A program made the translations under genes and the position numbers. The notes beneath the pieces were generated by a model. That model ran no database searches. It was given only the letters and a program-made list of their open reading frames with translations, and was not told where the DNA came from. From Litomosoides sigmodontis (Eukaryota; Nematoda; Chromadorea; Rhabditida; Onchocercidae), in contig OY718804.1 in NCBI GenBank assembly GCA_963070105.1, positions 2,458,817-2,522,816 on the forward strand: a stretch of DNA of 64,000 nucleotides, written 5' to 3'. This document shows, piece by piece, positions 12,438-27,400 of this stretch (position 1 is its first letter; each line of letters begins with the position of its first letter).

Positions 12438-15400
12438 ACTAATGGCAACACCAACCGGTTTATATATGAACAAGCACTGGGAAAAGTCAATGAACCAGAA
12501 AGGAAACGGCAGCGTCTGGAAGTCGACGGTAGCAAACAGCAACCAACAAAAGAACAGCAGCAACTTCAGAAAAAAAATGTGTGAAAACATTCTTGCAAAT
12601 TCTTGTTTAGAACAGTTTCTTATTATTTTTCTCTCCATAGCGAATTGTGAACTGTTAATTATGAGCAATGTATTGTGTTTACGGGTAGATTTAAGTTATT
12701 GCAAAAAATGAAGGTTCCAAACTTCGATTTTCACTGCACAAGGTTTTTCCTGAAGATATTCAGTGTGAAATTAGAGGTGTTAGCAAATGAATAGATTTTT
12801 GGAAACTTGAAGATGAATCTGTGAACTTCTGAATAGATTTTTTAATTTTACGAGAAATTTAAGGTGGTAAATGCTAGATCCCTAATTAACTTCACAAATT
12901 TGGTTGGTTACAAGCGTCTCCAGTGTGTTGGGCCAAATGAATCGAGGACGATCGTCAGTCGCTTGTACAATTTCGATAAATTTAAAAATATCAGTGGAGG
13001 CTTTCGATTATATCTTCGACTTATGACAGATGCTATATTAAATGAGATCTGGTATGGATGAAATATTGGCATTTATAGGGGATCCGTGTGACGAATTTTG
13101 AAGTAATTGTTTGTAAGGAGCTGAAATGTTCCAAGTTTTAAGTTAGAAATTCCAAGAAACTTCGAATTTTACTAGAAGTAAATTTTTATTAGACTTTTTA
13201 TTGAAATAAGTTGGGTATACGAGCGATGGCTAATACAATAATGTGGAGCATGAAATATTCTGCGCTATCGTTGAATTTCTGTAATCCTGTTAATATACTA
13301 ATATATAACTGTTGTCGATTATTGTGGTAGTGAAAATTTGGCGATACAAGTCAAAATTTTCATGTTTTATCTCAATTGGGAATTTGACACAGCGTAATAT
13401 ACTAACATATCAAATTGCATTTTTGTTTTTGAAGTGACAAGATCGATGATCATGATCATAGTGACTGTTTCGATAAAGCGAAGGATATGGATCTATGTAT
13501 TGCACAGATTTTGCGTTATACGGTATTTAATTTAATCTTTTTATAAAATATAAACTTACTAGGTATACAAACTGAATGACCGAAAGCGTAGTACGAGTTT
13601 AAATTGCAATTTTTCGATCTTATGTCTGAAATATTTCGAAGATATTTTTTTTAACTTTCATCTTTCAGTGGTCTCAGCTAAGTGAGAAAGAACGGTTAAT
13701 ATATGAAATTGTGGCGCGTTGTAAAGTTCAAAAGAAGTACGAAGCTGAACTGAATGTAAGTTGATTAGCGCCCTCTGTTACTCAAGTGCAAGGTAACTCT
13801 ATCAAGATACAGCTCATGTGTGCTTATCTTAATGTTTTGTTGCATTATTTGGCATTCTTTATTTTATTTACGTGCATATATTTCTAGGGGGAGATCAATA
13901 AACAAACACCAATCTTAGCACTGCTTGGCGTGTTTCAGCAATGTATTTTTTCGCGTATCTAGTTATTGTGCATTTTTGTTTAAATTTTATGCGTATATGA
14001 ATCCAGTTTGAAAATTGAATAGGGGTAAATTTTTCAGAAAATGAAGAACTGCCAAAATGCTGGATCGGAGAAAAGTATAGAGGAAGCAGGCAAGTGTTAA
14101 GAATACTTCTTTTATACCACAGTGCAATGTCAGCACTAATATTGTTAAAAGCGCACAGCCACTGAATTGTGTTCCCTGCTCTTAATTAATTAAGATTACA
14201 TAACTGTTGTGAAATATGTTCTTTGTAGTAGTTTATTCATAGGTCCACAAACAGTTCTATTTGTAAAGATTTATCGGGAATTGTGTTACATTTACATCTT
14301 AGAGCGAGTGATGAAATCAATAATCGTAATAGAGTAGGAGTAATAGTAATTAATGATGGCTGTAAAGGCAATGGTAGTGGTAAAGCATGTGGTAATGAAT
14401 GGATTGATAGAGTAATGAATGATTTAATTGAGAAATAAATTTCTTTAGATTGTTGAAATTGTATGTGTGGATACAGGTGGGAGTGACTTAATTGTTTGCA
14501 CTATTTTAGTTTTGAACTGCGAATAAAGTAAGTGTAGGAAAGAATTTACATTCAGTGCGCAATTCGGTTTTAGATGATAGCCTGAAGCAATGGGGGCATA
14601 TAGCGGAGGGTAAGTAAATCGGAGGTCATGTGCTCAGTGTGGTTATTTTATTAAATGAAGAAGTTTGGAAAAATGATTAACTGCCTTTGTTTGATAGTGG
14701 GCCTGATTACAGAACAACGGCTGTGCAGCTGTAATCATCTCCTCTGTCAATTAATGAATATTTTATGGATTTCTACTCATTTCGGGTTTTCCAACAACTT
14801 TTAGTATATGATAACTTGTACGTTATGGTCTATAAATGGCTCCATAGATTATATTGATTATTTCAGAGATGCAGTGGATCCGTTCGTTGCCAGCCATGCC
14901 TCTGACCGAATTTAAATTCATGTCGACATGGGTCAAAAAACAGAAAGAAAATGAATATCATCGTTTACACTCTAAACGGATCCGATGTCCATTCTGCAAG
15001 TACTCGATTTTAGGAAATGATACTTTACAGGTTATGATTTCAAACAGTACTTTCGCGTAATGTTTCGGACTCCCATCCGTTCTTACCTTTTTTTATAGTC
15101 CCCACGCATCATATCGATTGGTTAACTTAACAAGACGACATAATAAATATACAAAATCTTTATATCGCAGTCCTGTTTAGATTTTAATTACAAAATGACA
15201 ATATTTTTTAATCCTGAATTAGAAAATTTGGTATGCAACAGACGGCGCGTGAGGGATTGTAACGATACTCTCTGTAACCTCGCTTTTTCGCTTTGATAAT
15301 ATGTGTTTCTGTTTTGTGTCCAACACTTTTCCATTTCGCATTTATCTGGTTATGTTGCTGCAATGTTAGGCAGAATATCTTGTGAGCTCTTCATTGGTGG

Positions 15401-18400
15401 ATGGTGTTTATTAATCGTTTAATTCTACATTTCAGTTGCATATTCTGAATGGTCACCATAACATGTACGTGTATGCATGTCACTGTTGTTTCAAAGGATT
15501 CACTTCTCTCGAGCAGTTGAAAAAGCATCACTGTCAGGAATTCACGGAGTTCATGCTGCAATTACTGCTCCGGGAGACAAAGGTACTACACATTTTAATT
15601 TTTCAAGTGTTGACAGTTGATTCAACTAATTCTCTTTCGATAACTCATAACTATTTGCTTATATTGGTTTGCCAACATGTTTGGTAGTCTTCCATGGATG
15701 TAAATATGTTTGTTCATTATCTATATGAAAATATGGTGTTGTTTTTAATTCTTTAACGGATTCTCTGAATTTCAGTTAGAAATGAAATTTGCAATGCACA
15801 CTCTGATTTGTGCTGAGTGTAATCTTCAGGTGCCATTGTCTTCGTTAAATAATTCATCTAGTGATAAAAAACATATCAAACTGCAACGTTTGTTGGTTAG
15901 TTTTTAGTAAAATGTGACGCTCACTGTTCTTAATTGTTACTCTACAACTTGATTACTTTGCTTAAATTTAGACTTTGTATCCATCAGTTTAAAAAGATTG
16001 TCCTTAGTCACATGAACATAAGTCTAATTTATTGAAGATATGTGAAATAATGTGATGCCGTATTAGTAATCAACAGTAAGTTGTGAAGATGACAATGGTT
16101 GTGAAAACCTTAATGAATTTCAGACCTATCACAGTACAGACAAATTGGTATCATGTATTACATTATTTGCTGTTTGCCCTTCTAAAGTAAAATATGTAAC
16201 GATGAAAGCTTGCACCATGAAGAGTGGAATACCACTGCAGTGTAAATTTTGTTCACACAAATTTATTTCTGCAGCGGATATTGAAAAACATCAATTAAAT
16301 GAACATTGTGGGGAAGTGACTAAGTTGAAATGTCCAGTCTGTCCGCGTTTCTACATTACTGACTGTTTTTTTAGGTAAGGTATTAAGTTCATGTTCCGTG
16401 GTGCTGTTAACTGTCATCATTTCTTTAATAATTCTGCAGCAAGTTTTTGTGCAATTCTGTCCATTGTTTCAAGATGCATTATCTCTTTTCTCCTATGTTA
16501 GTAAACCTATTTCAGGGACCATCTGTTATCACATCTTGGTGAACTGAACTCGATGACGAGCATATTATATAAGGCAACACTTTTGCCGCCAGCTTTTTCT
16601 CATGAAACGAGTTTTAAAATGGGGCCTTCACTGCAGAAAATCATTGGTTCTGATATGACGGAATTATCGCGAGTGGAAAAATCCAATGATGTTAATTTTC
16701 ATTTCTTTTTTACCTTTTATCAAAATAACTTTTAGATGGAATAAAACTGCCCATACTGAACTTTAATTTTTTTCTGTTGATGCTTTTTTTATTGGGGACA
16801 ATGTTTATTCTCTCCACATCTATTCATTTGGTTTATAACGGATTATATTTCTCACGAACAAAGTTAATTCTAGATTGTATGGCAAGCCTTCCTTGGCTGA
16901 CGTTTTTGGCTGCAACACAACGATCCATGTTATAACCTTTTGGATTAATTTGGGTCTTTAAGCTTCTAATATTTCAGCTCTCTGATGATGAAGATGAGTC
17001 ATATGAGAAGTCAATACTGAACAAAAAAATGAGGGGGATGAACGAGAAAAAAAAGAAGAAAATCAGAAGAACTGATCAAGATTTGTGTTATTACTGTAAG
17101 CATGCAAGACAGGTATCAACTGCTTATTTTTTAACAGCTATTTGTGTTTCCGTTCTTTTTTAGGAAGTTACGACGTTCAAGTTGATTTGGGTATTTAAAG
17201 TGGTTATTCATTTCCTATTGTCTCTTAGCCTTTTTTTTAGGTAATGACCAAACCACTTCGATCTAGCCTTTGTCGATGCATAAAATCGAAACATGAACCG
17301 AAATCGTTCATAGTGAGGGATTCTTTTATGAAGTCACTTGTAGAAAAATTCACACGGGAAGGGCGACTTTACGTTGACAAGGGCGATTCCATTTTGGACA
17401 CAACGATTGGTGCAATTATTGATGATAGGTAAAGAATTTCTGTTTTTTATGTTCAGAAATATCCGAGAGTTCTCATTCTCAGTAATTCTTTATTTTCAGT
17501 GTCTTCATTTGTGTCAAATGTAAGGGTCTTCATCTTGGTGACGAAAACACACTGAAACATCTTCGGATTTGTATGCAAAAAGATGTTGAATCCCCGGATC
17601 CAGAAAAGCATTTTGATCTAATGGATAGCAAAATTGTTAGTGACGTAGTGATGATTAACTTGTTGTTTAAGTGCCATTTTATAATATTATAGACGACGGA
17701 AATATTCGATTAATAAAATGTAGTTTTTGAGAAATATTAAAGTTAAATTTTTCGTAACATTATAAGGCTACTACAGGTTATTCGACTAACTTATCCACAC
17801 TGCTCTCCAAATAGTAGAATTAGTTGCCCGGAGTGTGAAGTGACATGTTGTTCAATAGCTAGCTTGCGACGACATCTAGCTCTGGATCATGGCATTTTTG
17901 CGTATTATAATATCCCAGGTTGCTTTGCATTCTAAAGATTTTTTTGTGGCGTGAAAACTATCGTGCAATCTAAACATATGCTATCGAGAACTTAATTGTA
18001 GAAAGTCACAAAGCTGTTGGCATCATGGAGTATGCCCCGTCGAGAATTGCTAAAGATGCAAAAGCTGATCTTGCTACAAGAATAAATTTAGAGTTGAATT
18101 TGACGCCAACAGGCGAATTCAAGATCCGTCACAACAAAAGGTCGCAGTCACCTCCTGTAACAAGTGGTAATTCTTCATCATTACCGTTGACGAAGGATGT
18201 AAATAACTTTTGAAAACATTAATTAGCTAATCCGAGCTACTCGTCAAAGGGCGGAAGCAATGCTCTTTGGCGTTTTAGTATGAAAATAAAACTGTGGTAA
18301 ATATTTTAGTCCTTGAAAAACTTTCGAAGTTTTTGAAATGAAAGTCGTAGACTACATTTGGATTTTTTTCTACATCCTTTTTTTACTTTTTTAAAGAAAT

Positions 18401-21400
18401 TGTTAGTTATCAAATTTTATTGCAGCAAGTTGTTCAACACCAGTTACTTCCAATGTGCATGTAACAGGAAATTTCCAAGTATGATTTTAGTAGATTTACT
18501 TCCATTTTGCGTATTGGGGAACCTACTAATAACCATTAGTGTTGTTAACTAAAATTCAGTAAAGGAAAAATCGTTTTTTGCTTTTAGTTCTTGCTTTCCA
18601 GAGATCTTTACTGTCAGCTGAAACGCGTCCAACTTTAATGCAGAATGTTACGGAGTCACCACAAAGTTCCGAATTGATGGGAAAATTTATTTGTATAGTC
18701 TGCTTCGTAAGCTTCCTCATTTGACTTCCTAATTTGACTAACTTGATTTCAAGAATGAACGAAAGTTTTTACCAAATTTTAATGCTTTTTGTGATACCGC
18801 ATATATCGAGTCCTCCTTGGAATTTAGTTGTAGAACTGCGTATTCTTTCATTGAATTTCGCAGCTTCAAGAAAATTTCTGGTTTGGGAATCGGTACGTTA
18901 AGGAAATATATTTTGATGTTTAAGGTAACGAGTGATTCATCGCAGCAGTCGGCAAATCATTTTGTTCGCTCTCATCTTCATCTATGTTCTGAATGTGGAA
19001 GTGGTTTTACTGAAAAACAGAGCCTTTTATCCCATTTGCTTGTTTGTCAAAAATGGCCTCGAAAATGTATGCTGATTGAGCGTTATAGTTTTATTGATTC
19101 ATTTCAGCTCTGAATTCCGCATAAATTTTTGCAGAATATGTTACATTTGTATATGGAGGTTCTTGCAGTAAAAACCGTTTTTTTCAGGTTCGGATGGCGA
19201 GTTTTTTCCACGTTGTCCAATTTGCAGTTCCCTTCTGCCCACTCCCGAACGTTACTTCTATCATTTACTGTACTCTCACAAAACATACATGCGCATCAAT
19301 CAAAAAAGCCAACAAGTGATAATTATGTTTATAGTCGTAAAGTTCCAAAAATTTTGCATTCGGTTTTTTCTCAAAGTTTACTCACAGCCAACAGTTAAGA
19401 AGTTGAAATAAGAATCAATCTGTTGCTTATCATCTTTTGCTTTCGAGAATTTAATTAAATTACAATTTATTCTATTGCAGTGGAAGTCGTGCTTCATATT
19501 TCCAGTACTTATATTTTTTAGATAAATCCAATGTTTATTTGGAAAAAAGTGTCCTTAAAGGATGCTGCCAAATTGAGGAAGAAATTGATGGATACGTTGG
19601 TGAGTCTAATGTGTGTATTTCCTCTTTGTGGAATCTTTTGATTATCTATTGTTTATTAAGTGTTCTGTATCTTAATGAATTACAGGTAGGTAAAACTCAT
19701 ACTAATTTTGTAAAGGAAAATGTTTTGCATTCATCCATTCATTCGACGAAAAATGCGAGTGGTACAGAATCTACTGATACAAATGTAAGTTTAATGAAAG
19801 TGTTTGTTTATGTGCTTATAGTTCACGTAACTCCAAAATTTTATGGAATTCTTCACTTGTCTGCACATTTTCTAATCGTATCGCATTTGACCAGAAAATT
19901 CGGGTGATTGAAATTCCTTAATATCAAATCTAAAAATACTCTAAGTATCAAACATTATTTTTTCAAATATTCTTGGTGAGTACTTTCTTGAGTTGTTTAG
20001 AGATTTTTATGTGCTCTTTGCGAATTGGATTTCCCAAACCAAGCGGAATGTGATGTCCATCTGCAGAAACATCCGGAACAATGGACCTGTTGTCCAGTTT
20101 GTGCGTATTTCCGAAACCAGTGTCCTATTCGTACCGTCAGCGAACTTTTTGAACATCTGTTATTTAAACATACGGTTAAATCACTCCAACCAAAAGTGAA
20201 TATTTGCAGTTTTCTGTTATTTTATTATAACTGTATAGTCAGTTAGGAAGATGTCCTGCATATCCTGTCTTTCGCATTTTCAGGCCTTTTGTTTTTTCTG
20301 TTTTTATAATTTGAAATATTATGGTTTGAATCGAAAAATTTTTCTTCGACTGAATTTAAAAAATATTAAATTAGTAAAACTGTTACAGTCACCTACCTGC
20401 TCGGAGTAACGCTTTTTGCAAGCGGATTGCAGTCAAGTTTTTAAATAATCTGTAGTATGAAAATAATGTTGTAAAGTAACGCGAAGTCATATTTGTATTT
20501 TTCGCCTGATAAGTTGGGGCAAACAACATAGTTCTGAGATTTGGTTTGCACATGGTGAAGTAAATTACGTTTGTTCTTAAAATTTTATTTCAGGGCGTAA
20601 AAATAGTGTGCAGCTTATGTCGAAGTCTATCTTCGTGTGAATCAACTACGCCACTCTCAGTCAGACGTTGCGAGGAACAAATGATTCGCCATATTTTGTA
20701 CGCTTGCAACGGTACTCAGGTATGCTTCCTTTGCAACGATGGCGCTGTGCGTTCACCTGAGAAACTGAAGAAACATCGTGTCAGTGAACATCGCGTGATT
20801 TTTGAAAGGTTAATATATGAAAAAATTTTTCTTGAAATTAAGTTTTCCAAAAAAGGCTTGAATTGTACCATTGTAGTAACCATTGTAGATGAGAGTAAAA
20901 CATTATGATGGTACATATTGATAATACTTTTTTGCCTATAAATATCTTTTTACATTTGGCAAAGTGTAGGAAATCTTGAAGTCTAATTTTTGACCACGTA
21001 ACTTTTTGACGAATCTTGTTGACACATTAGCATTAAGTGTATTAAATAAAATTTTGAACACACGATCGGTTTTATTTGAGAAGCGGATCAGTTTTCATTT
21101 TTCTTTTCTTTTGTTAACAATCCAATTTTGCTTCATCTTTTCAGGTTCGGCTGCTCAGGATGTTCTCGGAAGTTCCACACGTGCAGTTCATTTAAGAAGC
21201 ACTCTTGCAATGTATTGCTGAAATGTTCATGTGGGATTAATACGTTATTCACAGAAGAAGAATTCGAAAAACATTTTGATATCCACTTGAATTCTATGAA
21301 GGATTTTTGTCTGCTCTGTAACAAGTACATGTTTTCGGTATGTAATTTTATTTTACAAGAATGTTAGGCCTACTTTTATTGTATGTGAGTGTATCTGATT

Positions 21401-24400
21401 ATGTATCGTTCATAAATGCTCCATATGAAGAATAATTTGCTAGAAAAATAAAAAAAGAGTTACAGAAACTTAATTTTTCTTTTTTGACTATGATGTTTCT
21501 TTTCAAGAGGGATCAGCTTTTTTCCCATGTGGTGTCGCATCGGATTGCCATAAATGGTAAAAGGCAGTTAGTTCAACTGAACACGCCGGACAGTGTATTG
21601 TCGTCTCCTGCTCCGAACATAGCTTTGCAGAATAATATGAGCATAAATGCATCTTCTGAAGAAGTCAGTGATTTTTTAAAAATATGTTAGGAACCATATG
21701 AGTTTAGTGATTAAGTTAGCCAATCTAATTTTCATTTTTTGACTGTATTTTACCGTGAGACTTGTTTTGCGTGAAAATTTTTTGTTCGGTTTTGGAGAGG
21801 GGAAAACCTCTCGAAGTGAAAGTCTAGTTTAGGGACTCTCACTTCAGTTTCAATATCGCTAGCTTTATTGAATGTAAGTTTTTGGATTGCATTTTGGTTT
21901 TAATGCATCTTCCGGAACCGATTAAGGTATGCTTAAAACGGAATTTTTGGATTTGTTAGTGATAAATTGAACATGAACGTGAAATTGAAGCTCATTATTT
22001 CGTAAGTAACTTCTTATTCTTTTATTTTTTTCTCTTAAGTTGTACCTGGATTTGGATTATTTAATTTATCATTACAGCGCAATGCTACTATATTTTCATT
22101 TGGGAAAGTGAAGGCGGACAATGATGACGATGAAATCCAGTTTTTAGGACTCGAATACCTCACAGATGATACAAATGGCAGTGGAAATAAAGATCAAGGT
22201 GAATCATTTCTCTGTGGCAGTATATTAGTCTCGCTGAATACAATGTTCTATTTACTCCGAAATAAATGTTCACAATACGGAACAAGTGGTTTTGAAGCGT
22301 GTCATTTTTCGTTCCAGTTACTAATATAAATCACATGATTGAGTCAATTAAATGAACAGATTTTTCTAGACGACGTAGTATTGGCGACGAGAACTGTCCC
22401 AAATAACTGTACAACATCAAAAGTCGATGTTGCCGAAGCAGGCTCTCCATGTTGTACACGTACCACGGAAGCTACAGAGACATCAATTGCGCAATTGCCA
22501 ACGGGTTAGCTTAATTTATTTTAAATTTCCGCGGAATAATATTGTTGCTTGGATTTGTGAGATGTGAGTTGAATCCTAAAGTAATTATAATTTTTAACAA
22601 TTAAAGGAAGCATAGAGACTTTCCTTCTCGAAAACAAAAGTTCTGAACAACTTTTGAACAAGTGTCATGAAAGCACTAAATTTTGAATTGGTCTTTTTTA
22701 AAACTTTATTTTCTGTCCAAAATTTTTTGGGACTTCACAATGAAAAATAAATAATATAATAAAATATGTAATCGATCAAATGCTTTTATCGCCTTTTGCA
22801 GACTACTTAGGGTGGTTGAGTATTTCTTTTTTTGATGTAACTTGCTAATTTATTGCGTGGTTCTTTGCAGACGAAACTTCTCAGGAATGCGGTTCATCTA
22901 CTACAGTATGTAATGCTAATGCTGCTAACGTGGTATGCAACACTGTAGATAGACAAAATTCGGCAACGACAAATGAACGTCCAATCAGTACTGTCGAAAG
23001 AAGACTTACTTCTGCAAGAACACCAAGTCACTACCATCATAAAACTACTGATGATGAGGATGATGTAGTAATCGTCGATGAATTAAAAAATGTAGCTTTT
23101 CGATCCCTTGATTTATGTTAATGAATTACTTGTAATTCCTTCAGAAATCCTACAAAGTTCTAATTTTAATCATTGCGAACAGAAAATATGTAGTGTTTGA
23201 AACTTTAGGAGTGATTGCGGCTTCTATCAGTTACATGAAAATAAATAACATCAATGGTTCTTATAATTTTGGAAATCTTGTACGACCGTATCAAGGTGAT
23301 GTTTTAGGAAAACCTTGGTATCAACGAAGCTTTGAAAGATGTGAAAGCAGTTGACGACAAAACTGGTGATCTGGATTTAGAGGTTATTAAAGACGCTGAA
23401 AGGTTACTGCTTTTGTTTTTGTTAAAATTAATTTATTTTCTAAAATTCTTTGCTTCTGAAGTGATGCATCATATATATCCTAGCAATAGAATTGTTGCGC
23501 AGGCACAGTAAAAGATTTTAGATGTCTTGGTTTTGTTTTTCAGTTAAATTCGTTAACTTAAATTTTTTATTCATGGCAATAATGTTCACTCAACGCAAAT
23601 TCTTTCTATTGCACTTGTTGTACTGCGCGGAATATTGGCATTTACACGTCACTGGTTGAAAATTCTAGGTGCACTGGGTTTCATAAGATTTCAAAACGCG
23701 AAGCGAAGTTCTGTTGTGGTCAGTGTACGGAAAAGTTTCTTACAAAGACTTCTTTAGCGATACATAAAGAGACTCACAGATATGATGCTGGCCAAACAAT
23801 TGAAGCGGTTAGCTGGCTTTTAAGTAACATACTTATAGTTAGGGATTTGATGTTAGACGCCTCTTTGACTTGTTTTATATGATTTGAATCTTAGGTCTAC
23901 GGAATCCCTATTGAAGCAACCGTACACATATGTCGTTTGTGTTGTTTGGCGTATGAATCACACACAGTGTATCAAGTACACATGCGCACGCATGGCGTGC
24001 TACGAAATTGTGAACGGTGTTCTGTAGTAGCATTTAACGAGGAACAGATGAAAAATCATCAAGACCAACATGTGATCTCTGCCGGTAAACAACAATCGGT
24101 TTATGTTTGTTCGAAGTGTGTGGCTACTTATTCAACGGTTAGATTTGGATCGATCGATGTGCTCAAAGATTGGAATTTACGATTCCAAGTTTGAAAAGTT
24201 TCGCTTTGATCGAGTGATTGCTTTTACTGAGTGGATGGAGTGAGAGGCAAAACTAGATAGTTTGTTGGATGTATGGTTGTGAACTGTTTCTAATTATTTT
24301 TAGGATGGACGTTTGTATCATCATATGTTTATTTTTCACGCACAAGCTATACTTTATTTCTGTAAAAACTGTGGTCTTGCAAACACTAATGGGCGCGTTG

Positions 24401-27400
24401 TCTACGAACATATAATACGAAGAGGATGCTCTTGGCAGGTATGTTTCAAACTTCGAAAATTGATCCATTATGTTTTGAATAGCTTTTAAGACAAATCACA
24501 TTGCGGAACCAGATTAACAGTTACTCCTCTGAGCATGTGTGATATTTTGGCAGTGCCTTTTTTTGTTTCAGAATTTATCACAAGTACCAGACTTTGTGAT
24601 TATGGGTTTTACAGCTGCATGCATATTTCATTATCAGCCAGTAAATCCTGTCCAGTATGAGAGCAGAGTGCGCAATAATGAATTGCTTGTAGTTATTCCA
24701 TCAGAATGCATTCATCGTTCGTTCCTGTCTCACCCAAATGATGTCATTAGCATCACTTGTCCAATATGTAATTCATTGGTCAGTTTATATATATATATAT
24801 ATATATATCATTAAACTAACGGTATGGTATACTTTGAATTTTTTTACATTAATGAGTAAAAAGATTACCCGAATTTATTCTGTTTTGTTTTTAAATTTTA
24901 TAGATTTTTAGATGAGTTTCTTACGCCTCCAAGCGGAAAATCCGAAATTCACTGGAAGCTTACCGGTTTGTTTTGTACGTTGTTAAAGGAATAAACGTTT
25001 TAAAATGCTGGACAGAAATTAGTATTATCTGTTGTATTAAGTTTACAAGCTTCATATATCACATGCTTGGGCATAAAATCGACGTTTCGTACATTTCACT
25101 TCTAACGCATTTAGCGTACTTTGAATCATGCTACGGATGACAATGATGCCATGATTTTGACGATGTTAAATATTTGGAAAATGGAATGTAACGACCATCA
25201 AGCTAGCACTATGAAAATTGGAAATCGACAGACGCTTCCTGTAGTAGGTTTTCCTAGTACATCACATCACATGTGTCATCACAAGTTGCCTTATCATCAG
25301 GCGACGTGGCGCATATTGTGAAGGGTGGTATGCTGTTACCATTCTCTCTTTCCACAGTTAGCATTTTTCAGAACGTTAGTAATTTTATTTTGTTGGTGGT
25401 GGCAAAACAATGGTAGTTTTAGCTTTATTGATTCTGGTTTTGCAGTATTAGGATTCACATAATAAATATTTGAAGTTTTTCATTAGCACGCCTGATGTTT
25501 CAGCAACCAAGACGAATGTCGACTAGCGTTTGTGTTAGGCAACCATTACCTCAAATTTCGTGGGTTCCGGTTCGGCAAGCACTGACAGCAGACCCAGCTT
25601 CGGTTTTGTTTCCTGCATCATCATCATCATCATCACAGACTGCCGTAAGTGGGTAGTTAACTGTTTGTAATCGAAAAAACGCATCTTAATTCTTCATTAT
25701 TGGGCAGTAATGAACATATGATTCAAATTTCTTCTGATTATGCGTAAAAATTTTCAGACAAGTTCTTAGTTACTTTGATGTAAATTTTTTTTTTTACTAG
25801 TAGATTGATTTGACATTTATATCCCGCATGTTTGTTCTTCAACTTTTCAATTAGATATAATGATATCTGTAAGAACGATAAGAATGTGGATTTTTATAAT
25901 TGTGAGTGTACTGTTTTAGTGTTTTAATAATCAACAAGTTTTGTAGAAAAAATAAGTATCTATGCCAAAATATATTCTAGGGTACAAATTCTCATAGGGA
26001 TATCCCAACGACGATTCTAACCACACCAGATCTAGTTTCATCATCCGTCTCTACGCTTGAGGGTATCTATTCATCAATGTTTTCGAAAGCTCCACCTCAT
26101 CTACAGGTAGCTTAATTTTTTGCAGTTTCATGTTAAGAATATTTTGAGACAATTTTATGTTTTGACATGTATACTAGAAAACGTAAACTTGCCAATTTAG
26201 CCCTATCGCGGTGTTCTCGAAGCAGTGAGTTTAAAAGTTAACACTCAAGTGGTTTCCCGGGACTATATTGTTAAGAATGCTGAAGGCAAATACTTCTGTG
26301 CTAAATCTGGATGTGCAAATGTACGAATCGAAAAGATAACCAGTGGACGTGTACATAATTTACGTCATAATCCACAGAATATTTTTTTTTGTTTGGAATG
26401 TGGCAGTGCTTTTCCATTCGAAAATCTTATTGTAAACCATATGGTTGAATTCCACCATCAAAAACAGAGTTAGTACCACTCGCTTTTTTTTGATATTTTT
26501 CCGCGACCTCCTTCACCTTGCTTAACCTTTCTATTTGTTCCGAACTGCGAGTATAGAAGCCGTAGAATCTAGAACTGAATCTGAATTCGGTGATGATTAT
26601 TCGATAACTGCCGATTCAAATATCTAAGAGATCAAAAAATTGGAAGTGTTACGCTGTGATGAACATACTCATTTAAATAATGTTGCACATTTGAAATGTC
26701 GAGAACTATAATTTATTCCGATCTTTTACTTTCAGCACCATCACTGAACTTGCGATGTCCATTGTGCCCGGAAACCCCTCCATTCAATCGGGTAGACCTT
26801 TTCAGGAAGCACTTAGCCGGGTCGAAAGTGCATCTAGTTGCTACTCGCTCTTTCCAATTTAAACGAAGGTTTTTCACTTTCCATCCATTTTTCGAGATTT
26901 AGAAATCAGTGCTTGAAATTAATAGATTTTATAAAATGCTGAAACGATATTCTGAATATTAGTGAGATGGAAAATTTTTCGGTCATTCTATTTTAATAAT
27001 TTTACTTTTTATCAGTGAGATCTAACTTTCAGTTCAATTTATATTAAAATTTTTTTCTTTTTCAGATGTAAACTACGTTTTCGTTCAGCAGAAGCACAAT
27101 TACGACATGAGCACGATCATCATTTAGCCAAAAATGCGTAAATTTTTAATTATTTAAAAGTATTTTTCATCTCTTGCACTTTAAAAGACTAGAAGGGTAT
27201 GTAGTTGCACGTTTGAAGAGTGGCTCTCAGGTTTCATTTTGGTCGATTTGTGAAAAGTTGAAGTCATTGGATTGTTTCGAGTCTAGAATTCTGTATGTTT
27301 AATCCAAGAAAGAAACTAACTTTACGTGCGTACGCATCACCTTTAACTTCGCTTTCGCTAGTGAGAGCGTATATGATGGATATTTCGAATTTTAGTTCCA

